DNA of 64,000 nucleotides from Hemibagrus wyckioides (Eukaryota; Chordata; Actinopteri; Siluriformes; Bagridae), in contig NC_080716.1 in the NCBI RefSeq assembly GCF_019097595.1, positions 10,630,401 to 10,694,400 on the forward strand, read 5' to 3'. The position numbers were made by a program, and so were the translations under genes. Below, piece by piece: positions 48,917-61,400 of this stretch. Below the pieces are notes generated by a model that saw nothing but the letters and a program-made list of their open reading frames with translations, was not told the DNA's origin and did not search any database. Every line of letters starts with the position of its first letter. The first letter of the stretch is position 1.

Positions 48917-48917
<1 letters not shown>
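47482..48917 (+). mobile_element. Tc1-like element, family CACTACTCAC (copy 2)
   Basis: Both ends are in proper inverted orientation: CACTACTCACAAAAAGTTAA at the left and CTTAACTTTTTGTGAGTAGT at the right. Length about 1.44 kb. It carries a damaged transposase gene. It inserted in or beside the truncated element at 47372, and is followed immediately by a TCTA microsatellite. Confidence 0.9.
47781..48714 (+). pseudogene. Tc1-like transposase pseudogene (copy 2)
   Basis: It starts MRPRRHLTIDQQYLTIVRL, as in copy 1, but loses about 36 residues of the helix-turn-helix region (after TELRVS) with a frameshift. It keeps the segment missing in copy 1 (HRLAWARERLCWTRDQWASV, SDESQFTLSRND). A second frameshift follows DGRQRCWRC. 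The C-terminal part (DDNAPAH, SPDLNPIENLWD) reopens in another frame. Confidence 0.85.
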
Positions 48918-48971
<54 letters not shown>

Positions 48972-48972
48972 G
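48918..48972. repeat. (TCTA)n microsatellite
   Basis: About 13 TCTA units directly after the right end of the Tc1 copy, then TGTATG variants. It lies about 100 bases upstream of the mcur1-like promoter motifs. Confidence 0.92.
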
Positions 48973-49029
48973 TATGTATGTATGTGTGCATATGTATGTA
49001 TGTATGGATTTGTGGTTGCATCCGTACGT

Positions 49030-49158
49030 GATGACGTATGTCCTTATGCACGCACAACAACAGTGTGTACCCGGAAGTCGGAGTCGTGAATGCGGGGAAA
49101 AGATTGAAGAGGATTTTATTTAGTACTGTATTTATCACAACACGAAACCTCGTCAGGA
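49030..49158 (+). promoter_or_regulatory. Probable promoter and 5' UTR of the mcur1-like gene
   Basis: TGATGACGTATG (about 49030-49041) resembles a CRE/ATF site. ACCCGGAAGTCGG (49069-49081) matches an ETS/GABP site, common in promoters of nuclear genes for mitochondrial proteins. No TATA box is seen. The ATG follows about 80 bases after the ETS site. A TCTA microsatellite and a Tc1 element lie immediately upstream. Confidence 0.5.
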
Positions 49159-52100
49159 ATGCTTCTGGGTCGTTGTTTTAACGCGATTCTTTTGGACGGT
49201 TTTCAGGGCAGGAGTAAAAACATTTCGTATTTGTTTGCCTTTGACAGAAGAGTGGACAGAAGATACATGACCCGCTCTCTCAGTGTTATTGCTCCTGGAG
49301 CAAGGTGCTGGCGCGTGCACTCTGCTTTTCACAGAATATTGGCATTAAGGCATGACCAGGGGGAAACTGTGTACACGACTGCAAATAAATGTGGGACAGA
49401 TCCTGCTTCGCTTTGGAAAGGTGTGCGGTGGTCAGTGATCAGAGGTAACTCCACTGTATACAAACTCACTCTCTCATTTTCAGTCACCGCTTTATCCTGG
49501 TCAGGCTCCGGGGGTCTTATACTGGGAACAATGGGCAAGAATACACCCTAGATGGGGCAATTTCTGGTATGTTTTTGTTAGGTGAGAGGAAAATTGCTGG
49601 AGAACATGTACACAAACTAACACAGACAGAGCTCAGGGTTGAACCAATATTTAAAAAATCATCATTTGAATTGTATGTTATTTAAAGTATGTTAAATATT
49701 GACACATTTTCATATGTAGTAAACCAGTAATAGACAAGGTGACACTTTCAGAAATGTTCTTGACTGGTGCCTGGTGTTAGCAGTGCTTTTCAGGAGGAAA
49801 AGGCGTAAAGTGGTCAGATGACGTCATGGCACTTCATTTGCATATGCATTGAATCGTCATAATAATGTCCCTATGAAAATCATTTTAAAACCTGCTGTTA
49901 ATTTCCCATACCTAAGATGGCCACCACGCATATCCTCCTGTGCTTTGGCACCTCGCTTGTGCGTGTGTCCTTAGTAAACAGTGTGGTGTTTGTGTGATGC
50001 GATAGCAACATAAATACAGGATAGTCCATAACTGACCAAACTTACTAGTGTTGGGTCTCAAATCACAATGAATGGTTACAATTCCGATTACTCTGGCCTT
50101 CAGATCCTTACTGCTGATTTGGCTGGGACAAGCGGTGGTGATCAGTGATTAGTCTTTGGGAAATATTAGCCAGACTAAGTATCTAGTTAAAAATTTGTAA
50201 TGTTTTTATTTGGATTTATTTAGCGATTATCCTGACACAGATCTGAGCTAGATTAAGCCAAACTGTAATGAGAAGAAGACTGGAAACAAATCTGCAAGAT
50301 GTGAAGACAGTTTAATGACTGTTCCCTTTAAGTTTGCCTTTTGAAATTTTACAATCATATGTTTCATCCCCAAACCTGTTCTTTTACAGAATTGAGCACC
50401 TCCGTTAAAGTGATGCAGTATGACTTGACTAGATCAGACCTTGCAAAATATGGCCACAGAACACTTCTCTTTGATACACATGCAATGGTCCAACTCCTGG
50501 AAGAGAGAGGTTCGTATGTGTGTTTTTATTTTTTATTCAAGCCTTATTATACATGCAGTGCAAATTTTGCTTTGTAATAAATTCAGATTCACCAAATTTC
50601 TTTCCTTTAGGGTTCACAATCCAGCAGGCTGAGGTTATTGTTAAAGTACTACTCAATACAACCAACACCAACATGGACATCATGTATAGTGATATGATCA
50701 CCAAGACACAGCAAGTATGACATTCTGACATGCTTGACGTCTAGACGGTTTAGACGGACGCTATACTTCTGTCACTTCAAACTTTTATACCAAAACTCAG
50801 ACTAATTGATTTGGTTAAATCATTTTTTAAATAATTCCAGTATATTCTATATTATGATGATATGATCTGCACAATTTTGTGGCATTAATATCCAGCACAC
50901 TCAGAGTATCTGGTTTCTTTTTGCTATTCCACAGGAGATCATGTTACAGAAGATTATGTCTCACATTGCAGCAGTAAAGAAAGACATGATCATTTTGGAG
51001 AAAAGTGAATTTTCCGCATTGCTGGCAGAGAACGACGTAAGTGTTGCGTTTATCTGTTTTTATATGATCTAATGCTGGATTAAAACATGATGAGTAGGCA
51101 GGCTTGTCTCAGAGGAACGTAATCAGTTTTATTTCCCATGTTTCTCTTTGTAGAGAATTAAAGTAGAACTTGCACAAGTGAAAGTGCAGCTCTCTGTAAG
51201 TAGAAATGCATTCCTTTTACACATTTTCTAAATCTAAATTTCTATTTTGGATCATTGCTAGTTGTAATGCTGGAATGTAGTGACCTCTTCCTGTTGATCA
51301 ACCTTCACATTTTAAAAATCTCTCAGTTTTGACATGAAAAGAGTATATAACTGAAATCCATATAAGCAAAGTGATCAGTTTATTCAGAATCATTGACTGT
51401 GGTTATATGAGTGGTCACAAACAACACTGTGGTCATTTTTGTGTAATGAAACTTTGCTATAATATACAATATGCAGTTAAACAGTCTGTAAAACCATCTG
51501 CTCCATGACACAATTAACATCCATGTATATTCAACCTTGGTTTTTTTTTTTCTCTCTGAATGATTAGGATATGTTGGATAAAGTTCGCTTAGACAGCAAG
51601 CTGGATGTGAACACGGAAAAGAGCCGGGTGAAAGAGAAGGTATGTTCAACACTGGTGTAACCTACAGCAGAATTATTTATTAAACTTTAAATGCTGGTAA
51701 TGTATTTATGAAAGATATTATTTGATCAAAAACTGGTGCATTTCAGAGAGCAGAGCACGAAAAGAAGATTCTGGAGGCCAGAAACCACATGATGGAAATG
51801 GTAGGAACTGCTATTGTAATGGAACTTTTTACTGTTTAATTAAGTCTTACTTTAATTTGGGATTAAGGGTTAACATTGCTTAACAACTAAAGACTTGATG
51901 AAAGTTCCAGTATAAAGAACTTCCAGCGCCTCAGCATACTGAGACATTTGGGAGAATTTTATGCTCCCAACTTTGTGGGAAAAGTTTGAGGATGACCCCT
52001 TCCTGTTCCAACATGACTGCAGACCAGTGCACAAAGCAAGGTCCATAAAGACATGGATGAGTGAGTTTGGTGTGGAGGAACTTGACTGTCCTGCACCTCA

Positions 52101-54678
52101 ATCTGATAGAACACCTTTGGGATGAATTAGAGAGGAGGCTGCGAGCCATTCCAAAACTGGGACATCTGCCTTTACATGCACATGAATTTAATATTGAGTT
52201 GGCTTCAACTCTTCTGGGAAGGCTTTCCACAGGAGTGTGTTTATGGGAATTTTGGACCATTCTTCTGGAAGCGCGTTTGTGAGGTCAGGCACTGATGTTG
52301 GACGAGAAGGTCTGGCTTGCAGTCTCCTGTTAATTTATCCCAACGGTGTTCTATCAGGTTGAGGTCAGGACTTTGTGAAGTTCCTCCAGACCAAACTCTC
52401 TCATCCATGTCTTTATGGACCTTGCTTTGTGCACTGGTGTACAGTCATGCTGGAACAGGAAGGGGTCATCCCCAAACTGTTCCCACAAAGTCGGGGGCAT
52501 GAAATTGTCCAAAATGTCTTGGTGTGCTGAAGCATTAAGAGTTCCTTTCACTGGAGCTAAGGGGCCAAGCCCAACCCCTGAAAAACAACATATGAATGTA
52601 ATGATTTGGAGGGGTGTCCCAAAATTTGGCAATACAGTGTAGGATCAAATAAGAGATATAGATGTATTAGTAAATTAAATCAGGTAATTGTTTGTTTTTT
52701 CTCTTTGGCAGCTTGCAGATCAGGACCGCCTTGTGACTCAGAGTAATATGAAAATCGATACTGAAGTGGCTGGCCTGAAAACCTTGCTGGAATCTCACAA
52801 ACTGGACAGTATCAAATATCTAGCAGGTAAGAGAATAATTATTATACAGTAAAAAAAAAAAAAATCTTCTCTTCATGGAGCTGGACAGCGGAAGCCAAAC
52901 ACACGGTGACTATCAATATTTCTCTCAGATTTGTTAATAAATTGCTCAGAAAAGTTTATTACATTTACAGTTTAATTATGCTTTGCACCAGCTGCTAGAG
53001 GAACCTTCATGAGCTCTAACATTAACTTGTGGAGCCTCATCACTTGGAGGTCTGCACTGCATCACTGCTGCTGAGGATGGTTCCACATGGACAACCTAAA
53101 GATGCATGGAATTGCTGAGGATAATAACACTTTTAGGAAACCACAGCTTTAGGACTGCAGATGATATTAACAGCTTTGCTATGATGGATTAGGACTACAA
53201 TAGCTTTAGGACTGCAGTTGCCCTAAACAGTTTTGCACTCAAGTCTCCATCAGTGAACAGGTGCTAACTTCAACAAGATAGACTTCATTTTAAAACTGGA
53301 ACGTCCTTGTTACACAATTGCACTTTTTGACCTCAAATGATTTATAACCACACTCTCTGGTGTCACCCAGATGAGAATGGCTTCCCTTTCGAGTCTGGTT
53401 TCTTTCTCATATCATCTCAGGGTATTTTTCCTCGCCACCATCACCTCAGGCTTGTTCATTAAGGATCAATTCAATCCTGAATTTATATAGTTCTGTAAAG
53501 CTGCTTTGAGAAAATACAAATAAAATAAAATTCATTTGTGTCAGAGAGAACTCAGAAACTGGACTTTTGCAGCGCTTAAATCGGAAATTCCAGTGTCCAG
53601 CTGTTTGGCTCAGGTCATCTATAAGAGTCAACTCTCGAGTGGTGCAGAAGAATAAGGAGGGTTTGAGCCCCGATGACGACACAACTATGTGTGGTTTGGT
53701 GTCTAGCGAGTGAATTTACCACGCTGTCTGTCTGTGTGGGACCCAGAGGCATTAAGCAGTCATGGCCGTCTGTCTGTGAGGTCACGGATGCAGAGGAGGG
53801 CAAACAGCGCTTTTCTGTGTGTGTCACTGTCCTGTTACGCAGTCTGAAAAAAGCCTGGCTTTGTGTGTCTCATAGAAAACACTTCACCCTCATTGACTGG
53901 TAGCTGAAAGGGGAGAGCTGAAACTGGAAAATGAACAAAGGGGGGAAAGGGCTAGACTCATTTGCCTCCCAAACGGCTTGATGTCATTTGTTCCTGAACC
54001 TGATTATAATTTCAATTTGAAATAAAAAGGATTGACATAACGGTTAGGTCAGCAAAGGCACTACAAAGATGTATTGACAAATACTATAGCAGCCCCTGCG
54101 TTAATGTTCTGCCTGTATCTGTGTACACACACGCTTACACACACTTTATTGATCCCATGAGGGAAATTCTTGTGTTATAGCAGCTTTGTCAAGATACAAC
54201 ACACACAAAAATCTAAAATGAAATATATCTATATATACACAAAGTACATAGTGACAGAGGTGAAAGTGATCATGTTGTCCATTTTCTTAACTCAAACATT
54301 CCTAGTACAGGGACTCAGCATTTGGACACAGAAGACTGACCTGACAAGCCACTCTGTATCACAAAACTGAAGTATATATATTTACAGAAAATCAATAGTA
54401 CATGATCTGCTCCACTGCTGAGCTTCTGTGTTAAAGGTGTGTGTGTGTGTGTGTGTAGGTGTTACACAAATAACTGGAGAATGCTCACATGCATCATAAT
54501 ATTAAAATAGTAACATGAAATATCAGTCTCATTTTGTGTTAATGTAAGCGCTTCATGACCTCAGAGGGTGTCTGTAATAAAGTGTTCCTGACCGATTTGT
54601 TCTCTGTGTTGACTTTCCCCAGGCTCGGTGTTCACGTGTCTCACGGTAGTTCTCGGATTCTTTCGAATATGGATGTGA
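49159..54678 (+). CDS. mcur1: MCUR1/CCDC90 family protein, inner mitochondrial membrane (nine exons)
   Basis: MCUR1 and CCDC90B are coiled-coil proteins of the inner mitochondrial membrane; MCUR1 supports assembly of the calcium uniporter complex. Exons: 49159-49444, 50390-50509, 50611-50714, 50935-51036, 51154-51195, 51568-51639, 51747-51800, 52712-52826, 54623-54678. They total 951 bases, or 316 residues plus stop. The N-terminus is Arg-rich and lacks acidic residues at first (a likely targeting peptide). The core has [36 protein letters not shown] and [19 protein letters not shown]. The C-terminus is the membrane segment [28 protein letters not shown] and YLAGS favour MCUR1 over CCDC90B. 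The 5' end includes consensus promoter-like sites. Confidence 0.88.
49480..49640. mobile_element. SINE-like fragment
   Basis: GTCACCGCTTTATCCTGGTCAGG, GGGAACAATGGGCAAGAATACACCC and CTGGAGAACATGTACACAAACT resemble the reverse complement of the body of the tRNA-derived repeat at 26071-26438. Head and B box are lost. It lies in intron 1 of the mcur1-like gene. Confidence 0.5.
51905..52640. mobile_element. Two Tc1-like fragments in opposite orientation
   Basis: The left fragment (about 51905-52150) reads forward as transposase-derived sequence (CTTTGTGGGAAAAGTTTGAG, CAAAGCAAGGTCCATAAAGA). The right fragment (about 52160-52640) carries the same region reversed (CTTTATGGACCTTGCTTTG, CCAAACTGTTCCCACAAAGT) and ends GGCAATACAGTGTA. 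Both derive from the family of the intact element at 37357. It lies in intron 7 of the mcur1-like gene. Confidence 0.8.
53020..53535. repeat. Dispersed repeat, copy D
   Basis: ACATGGACAACCTAAAGATG, TGGAATTGCTGAGGATAAT, TTACACAATTGCACTTTTTG and CTGTAAAGCTGCTTTGAG match 43010-43395 in the same order. It lies in the last intron of the mcur1-like gene. Confidence 0.65.
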
Positions 54679-55463
54679 ATGCAGAGGAATCTCCGCAAAA
54701 CTATACCCAATATATCCCTTGAAATTGAGGAGCATGAAATCCTAGCAAAGAAATTCCTGCTAAGCATCTGGTCAGTGTTTCATAACATTCCCACATGGAC
54801 ATCTAATACACCAGATCTTACAGGTTCACTCCTTCTACTCCATGTGAAGAAATTCTCTGTTGCTGAGAACAATTTTATTTTGTATATTTCTGTTTTTATT
54901 CCTTTTTATGTTATTATCTGTGCAGTTATTTGTGCAGACACTTTATTACCTTATTATGTGAAATGCACTTCATGAGAGGTATGTTAATGTTAACTGGGCT
55001 GAAATGTAAATATATACACGTTTTATTATGTTCTAGCAAATCTGTCACAGCCTTTACTGATGGTTTCTAACTTTTTACAACGACTGGGTTGATGAAACAA
55101 GGTGACCAAAAACAAGCAATGGTTTGATTTTATATGACTTCCATTAGAGTTAATTATCTGAAAGTACTGAAAGTTGAAATTGTGTAGAAAGAAAATATTA
55201 AAATATTATTATCACTTGCATTGTCCCGTTATTTCAAAAGGTCAGCTTGCTTTGACTTGATATTTTTTAATGGTATTGTATAAGCCTGTATTTATTTTAA
55301 CTTAATGTATTGTTGTTTCTTTTCATCATGTGGTGTTATTTCGAGTTGGCATTGCCATTTTATTCATAATTAATCTCTTATTTTAATACACAATCTTATT
55401 GCAACTTTAATATTTAACACCACACATTTCGTCTTTATGAAATTAAATGTTTCAGAAACCTAC
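54679..55463 (+). other. mcur1-like gene 3' untranslated region and flank
   Basis: A/T-rich sequence without a supported gene. No AATAAA is seen close to the stop. ATTAAA variants occur at 55197-55202 and 55442-55447. The second sits just before the minisatellite, so the transcript may end at its edge. Confidence 0.4.
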
Positions 55464-58400
55464 AGGGGTGTGTGCGAGAGTGAGTGTGTGTGTGAGTGAA
55501 TGTGAATGTGTGTGAGTGTGTCTGTAAATGAGTGAGTCTGTGAGTGAGTAAGTGTGTGTGAATGAGTGTGTCTGTGAGTAAGTGTGTGTGAGTGAGTGAG
55601 TCTGTGAGTAAGTGTGTGTGAATGAGTGTGTCTGTGAGTGTGTGTGAATGAGTGAGTCTGTGAGTGTGTGTGAATGAGTGTGTCTGTAAATGAGTGAGTC
55701 TGTGAGTGAGTAAGTGTGTGTGAATGAGTGTGTCTGTGAGTAAGTGTGTGTGAGTGAGTGTGTCTGTAAATGAGTGAGTCTGTGAGTGAGTAAGTGTGTG
55801 TGAATGAGTGTGTCTGTGAGTGAGTGTGTGTGTCTGTAAATGAGTGAGTCTGTGAGTGAGTAAGTGTGTGTGAATGAGTGTGTCTGTGAGTGAGTGTGTG
55901 TCTGTAAATGAGTGAGTCTGTGAGTGAGTAAGTGTGTGTGAATGAGTGTGTCTGTGAGTGAGTGTGTGTCTGTAAATGAGTGAGTCTGTGAGTGAGTAAG
56001 TGTGTGTGAATGAGTGAGTCTGTGAGTGTGTCTGTAAATGAGTGAGTCTGTGAGTGAGTAAGTGTGTGTGAATGAGTGTGTCTGTGAGTGAGTGTGTCTG
56101 TAAATGAGTGAGTCTGTGAGTGAGTAAGTGTGTGTGAATGAGTGTGTCTGTGAGTGAGTGTGTGTGTCTGTAAATGAGTGAGTCTGTGAGTGAGTAAGTG
56201 TGTGTGAATGAGTGTGTCTGTGAGTGTGTGTGTCTGTAAATGAGTGAGTCTGTGAGTGAGTAAGTGTGTGTGAATGAGTGTGTCTGTGAGTGAGTGTGTG
56301 TGTGTCTGTAAATGAGTGAGTCTGTGAGTGAGTAAGTGTGTGTGAATGAGTGTGTCTGTAAATGAGTGTGTCTGTGAGTGAGTGTGTGTGAATGAGTGTG
56401 TCTGTGAGTGAGTGTGTCTGTAAATGAGTGAGTCTGTGAGTGAGTAAGTGTGTGTGAATGAGTGTGTCTGTGAGTAAGTGTGTGTGAATGAGTGTGTCTG
56501 TAAATGAGTGAGTCTGTGAGTAAGTGTGTGTGAATGAGTGTGTCTGTAAATGAGTGAGTCTGTGAGTGAGTAAGTGTGTGTGAATGAGTGTGTCTGTGAG
56601 TGAGTGTGTGTCTGTAAATGAGTGAGTCTGTGAGTGTCTGTGAATGAGTGTGTCTGTAAGTGAGTGAGTCTGTAAATGAGTGAGTCTGTGAGTGAGTGTG
56701 TGTGAATGAGTGTCTGTGAGTGAGTGTGTCTGTAAATGAGTGTGTGTGTGAATGAGTGAGTGTGTCTGTAAATGAGTGAGTCTGTGAGTGAGTGTGTCTG
56801 TAAATGAGTGAGTCTGTGAGTAAGTGTGTGTGAATGAGTGTCTGTGAGTGAGTGAGTGTGTCTGTAAATGAGTGTGTCTGTGAGTGAGAGTGTGTCTGTA
56901 AATGAGTGAGTCTGTGAGTGAGAGTGTGTCTGTAAATGAGTGAGTCTGTGAGTAAGTGAGTGATTGTGATTGTGTCTGTAAATGAGTGAGTCTGTGAGTG
57001 AGTGTGTGTGAATGAGTGTCTGTGAGTGAGTGTGTCTGTAAATGAGTGTGTCTGTGAGTGAGTCTGTAAATGAGTGAGTCTGTGAGTGAGTCTGTAAATG
57101 AGTGTGTCTGTGAGTGAGTGAGTGTGTCTGTAAATGAGTGAGTCTGTGAGTGAGTGTGTGTGAATGAGTGTGTCAGTGAGTGAGTGTGTCTGTAAATGAG
57201 TGAGTCTGTGAGTGTGTGTGAATGAGTGTCAGTGAGTGAGTGTGTCTGTAAATGAGTGTGTCTGTAAATGAGTGAGTCTGTGAGTGAGTGTGTGTGAGTG
57301 AGTGTGTCTGTAAATGAGTGTGTCTGTGAGTGAGTGTGTCTGTAAATGAGTAAGTGTGTGTGAATGAGTGTGTCTGAGTGAGTGTGTCTGTAAATGAGTG
57401 TGTCTGTGAGTGAGTGTGTCTGTAAATGAGTGTGTCTGTGAGTGAGTGTGTCTGTAAATGAGTGAGTAAGTGTGTGTGAATGAGTGTGTCAGTGAGTGAG
57501 TGTGTCTGTAAATGAGTGAGTCTGTGAGTGAGTAAGTGTGTGTGAATGAGTGTGTCAGTGAGTGAGTGTGTCTGTAAATGAGTGTGTCTGTAAATGAGTG
57601 AGTAAGTGTGTGTGAATGAGTGTGTCTGAGTGAGTGTGTCTGTAAATGAGTGTGTGAGTGAGTGTGTCTGTAAATGAGTGAGTCTGTGAGTAAGTGTGTG
57701 AGAGTGAGTGTGTCTGTAAATGAGTGTGTCTGTAAATGAGTGAGTCTGTGAGTGAGTAAGTGTGTGAATGAGTGTGTCAGTGAGTGAGTGTGTCTGTAAA
57801 TGAGTGTGTCTGTGAGTGAGTAAGTGTGTGTGAATGAGTGTGTCAGTGAGTGAGTGTGTCTGTGAGTGAGTAAGTGTGTGTGAATGAGTGTGTCAGTGAG
57901 TGAGTGTGTCTGTGAGTAAGTGTGTGTGAATGAGTGTGTCAGTGAGTGAGTGTGTCTGTGAGTGAGTAAGTGTGTGTGAATGAGTGTGTCAGTGAATGAG
58001 TGTGTCAGTGAGTGAGTGTGTCTGTGAGTGAGTGTGTCTGTAAATGAGTGAGTGTGTGTGAATGAGTGTGTCTGTGAGTGAGTGTGTCTGTAAATGAGTG
58101 AGTCTGTGAGTGAGTGAGTGTGTCTGTAAATGAGTGAGTAAGTGTGTGAATGAGTGTGTCTGTGAGTGAGTGAGTGTGTCTGTAAATGAGTGTGTCTGTG
58201 AGTGAGTGTGTCTGTAAATGAGTGAGTCTGAGTGAGTGTGTGTGAATGAGTGTGTCTAAATGAGTGAGTCTGTGAGTAAGTGTGTGTGAATGAGTGTGTC
58301 TGTGAGTGAGTGTGTCTGTAAATGAGTGAGTCTGTGAGTGAGTAAGTGTCTGTGAATGAGTGTGTCTGTGAGTGAGTGTGTCTGTGAGTGAGTGTGTCTG

Positions 58401-61400
58401 TAAATGAGTGAGTCTGAGTGAGTGTGTGTGAATGAGTGTGTCTAAATGAGTGAGTCTGTGAGTAAGTGTGTGTGAATGAGTGTGTCTGTGAGTGAGTGTG
58501 TCTGTAAATGAGTGAGTCTGTGAGTGAGTAAGTGTCTGTGAATGAGTGTGTCTGTGAGTGAGTGTGTCTGTGAGTGAGTAAGTGTGTGTGAATGAGTGTC
58601 TGTGAGTGAGTGTGTCTAAATGAGTGAGTCTGTGAGTGAGTAAGTGTGTGTGAGTGAGTGTGTCTGTAAATGAGTGAGTCTGTGAGTAAGTGTGTGAATG
58701 AGTGTCTGTGAGTGAGTGTGTCTGTAAATGAGTGAGTCTGTGAGTAAGTGTGTGTGAATGAGTGTGTCTGTGAGTGAGTGTGTCTGTAAATGAGTGAGTC
58801 TGTGAGTGAGTAAGTGTGTGTGAATGAGTGTGTCTGTGAGTGAGTGTGTGTGAGTGAGTGTGTCTGTGAGTGTGTCTGTAAGTGTGTGTGAATGAGTGTC
58901 TGTGAGTGAGTGTGTCTGTAAATGAATGAGTGTGTCTGTGAGTGAGTGAGTCTGAGTGATTGTGTCTGTAAATGAGTGAGTGTGAGTGTGTAAATGAGTG
59001 TGTCTGTAAATGAGTGAGTGAGTGTGTAAATGAGTGTGTCTGTAAATGAGTGAGTCTGTGAGTGTCTGTAAATGTGTGTGTGAGTCTGTGAGTGTCTGTA
59101 AATGTGTGTGCGAGTCTGTGAGTGTCTGTAAATGTGTGTGAGTCTGTGAGTGGGTGTGTCTGTAAATGTGAGTCTGTGAGTGTCTGTAAATGTGTGTGTC
59201 TGTAAATGTGTGTGAGTCTGTGAGTGAGTGTGTCTGTAAATGTGTGAGTCTGTGAGTGAGTATGTCTGTAAATGTGTGTGAGTCTGTGAGTGAGTGTGTC
59301 TGTAAATGTGTGTGAGTCTGTGAGTGAGTGTGTCTGTAAATGTGTGAGTCTGTGAGTGTCTAAATGTGTGTGAGTCTGTGAGTGGGTGTGTCTGTAAATG
59401 TGTGAGTCTGTGAGTGTCTGTAAATGTGTGTGAGTCTGTGAGTGAGTGTGTCTGTAAATGTGTGAGTCTGTGAGTGTCTGTAAATGTGTGAGTCTGTGAG
59501 TGTCTGTAAATGTGTGAGTCTGTGAGTGTCTGTAAATGTGTGTGAGTCTGTGAGTGTCTGTAAATGTGTGTGTGAGTCTGTGAGTGGGTGTGTCTGTAAA
59601 TGTGAGTCTGTGAGTGTCTGTAAATGTGTGTGTGAGTCTGTGAGTGAGTGTGTCTGTAAATGTGTGTGTGAGTCTGTGAGTGAGTGTGTCTGTAAATGTG
59701 TGTGTGAGTCTGAGTGAGTGTGTCTGTAAATGTGTGTGTGTAAATGTATGTGTGAGTCTGTGAGTGTGTGTGTAAATGTGAGTGTGTGTGTAAATGTGAG
59801 TGTGTGTGTAAATGTGAGTGTGTGTGTAAATGTGAGTGTGTGTGTAAATGAGTGAGTGTGTCTGTAAATGAGTGTGTCTGTAAATGAGTGTGTGTGTAAA
59901 TGTGAGTGTGTGTGTAAATGAGTGAGTGTGTGTGTAAATGTGTGTGTGTGTCCTTGAGTGTGTGTGTAAATGAGTGAGTGTGTCTGTAAATGAGTGAGTG
60001 TGAGTGTGTGTAAATGTGAGTGTGTGTGTAAATGAGTGAGTGTGAGTGTGTGTGTAAATGTGTGTGTGTGTGTGTAAATGAGTGAGTGTGTCTGTAAATG
60101 TGTGAGTGTGTCTGAGTGTGTGTGTAAATGAGTGAGTGTGAGTGTGTCTAAGTGAGTGTGTCTGTAAATGAGTGAGTGTGTGTGTAAATGTGTGAGTGTG
60201 TGTGTAAATGAGTGAGTGTGTCTGTAAATGTGTGAGTGTGTCTGTGAGTGTGTGTGTAAATGAGTGAGTGTGAGTGTGTCTAAGTGAGTGTGTCTGTAAA
60301 TGAGTGAGTGTGAGTGTGTGTGTAAATGTGTGTGTGTGTGTGTAAATGAGTGAGTGTGTCTGTAAATGTGTGAGTGTGTCTGAGTATGTGTGTAAATGAG
60401 TGAGTGTGTCTAAGTGAGTGTGTCTGTAAATGAGTGAGTGTGAGTGTAAATGTGTGAGTGTGTGTAAATGAGTGAGTGTGAGTGTGTCTGTGAGTGTGTC
60501 TGTAAATGAGTGAGTGTGTGAGTGAGTGTGTCTGTAAATGTGTGAGTCTGTGAGTGTCTGTAAATGTGTGTGTGAGTCTGTGAGTGTCTGTAAATGTGTG
60601 TGTGAGTCTGTGAGTGGGTGTGTGTAAATGTGTGAGTCTGTGAGTGTCTGTAAATGTGTGTGTGAGTCTGTGAGTGTCTGTAAATGTGTGTGTGAGTCTG
60701 TGAGTGTCTGTAAATGTGTGTGTGAGTCTGTGAGTGTCTGTAAATGTGTGTGTGAGTCTGTGAGTGGGTGTGTCTGTAAATGTGTGAGTCTGTGAGTGTC
60801 TGTAAATGTGTGTGTCTGTGAGTGAGTGTGTCTGTAAATGTGTGTGAGTCTGTGAGTGTGTCTGTAAATGTGTGAGTCTGTGAGTGAGTGTGTCTGTAAA
60901 TGTGTGTGAGTCTGTGAGTGAGTGTGTCTGTAAATGTGTGTGAGTCTGTGAGTGAGTGTGTCTGTAAATGTGTGAGTCTGTGAGTGTCTAAATGTGTGTG
61001 AGTCTGTGAGTGGGTGTGTCTGTAAATGTGTGAGTCTGTGAGTGTCTGTAAATGTGTGTGAGTCTGTGAGTGAGTGTGTCTGTAAATGTGTGAGTCTGTG
61101 AGTGTCTGTAAATGTGTGTGAGTCTGTGAGTGTCTGTAAATGTGTGAGTCTGTGAGTGTCTGTAAATGTGTGTGAGTCTGTGAGTGTCTGTAAATGTGTG
61201 TGTGAGTCTGTGAGTGGGTGTGTCTGTAAATGTGAGTCTGTGAGTGTCTGTAAATGTGTGTGTGAGTCTGTGAGTGAGTGTGTCTGTAAATGTGTGTGTG
61301 AGTCTGTGAGTGAGTGTGTCTGTAAATGTGTGTGTGAGTCTGAGTGAGTGTGTCTGTAAATGTGTGTGTGTAAATGTGTGTGTGTCTGTGAGTGTGTGTG

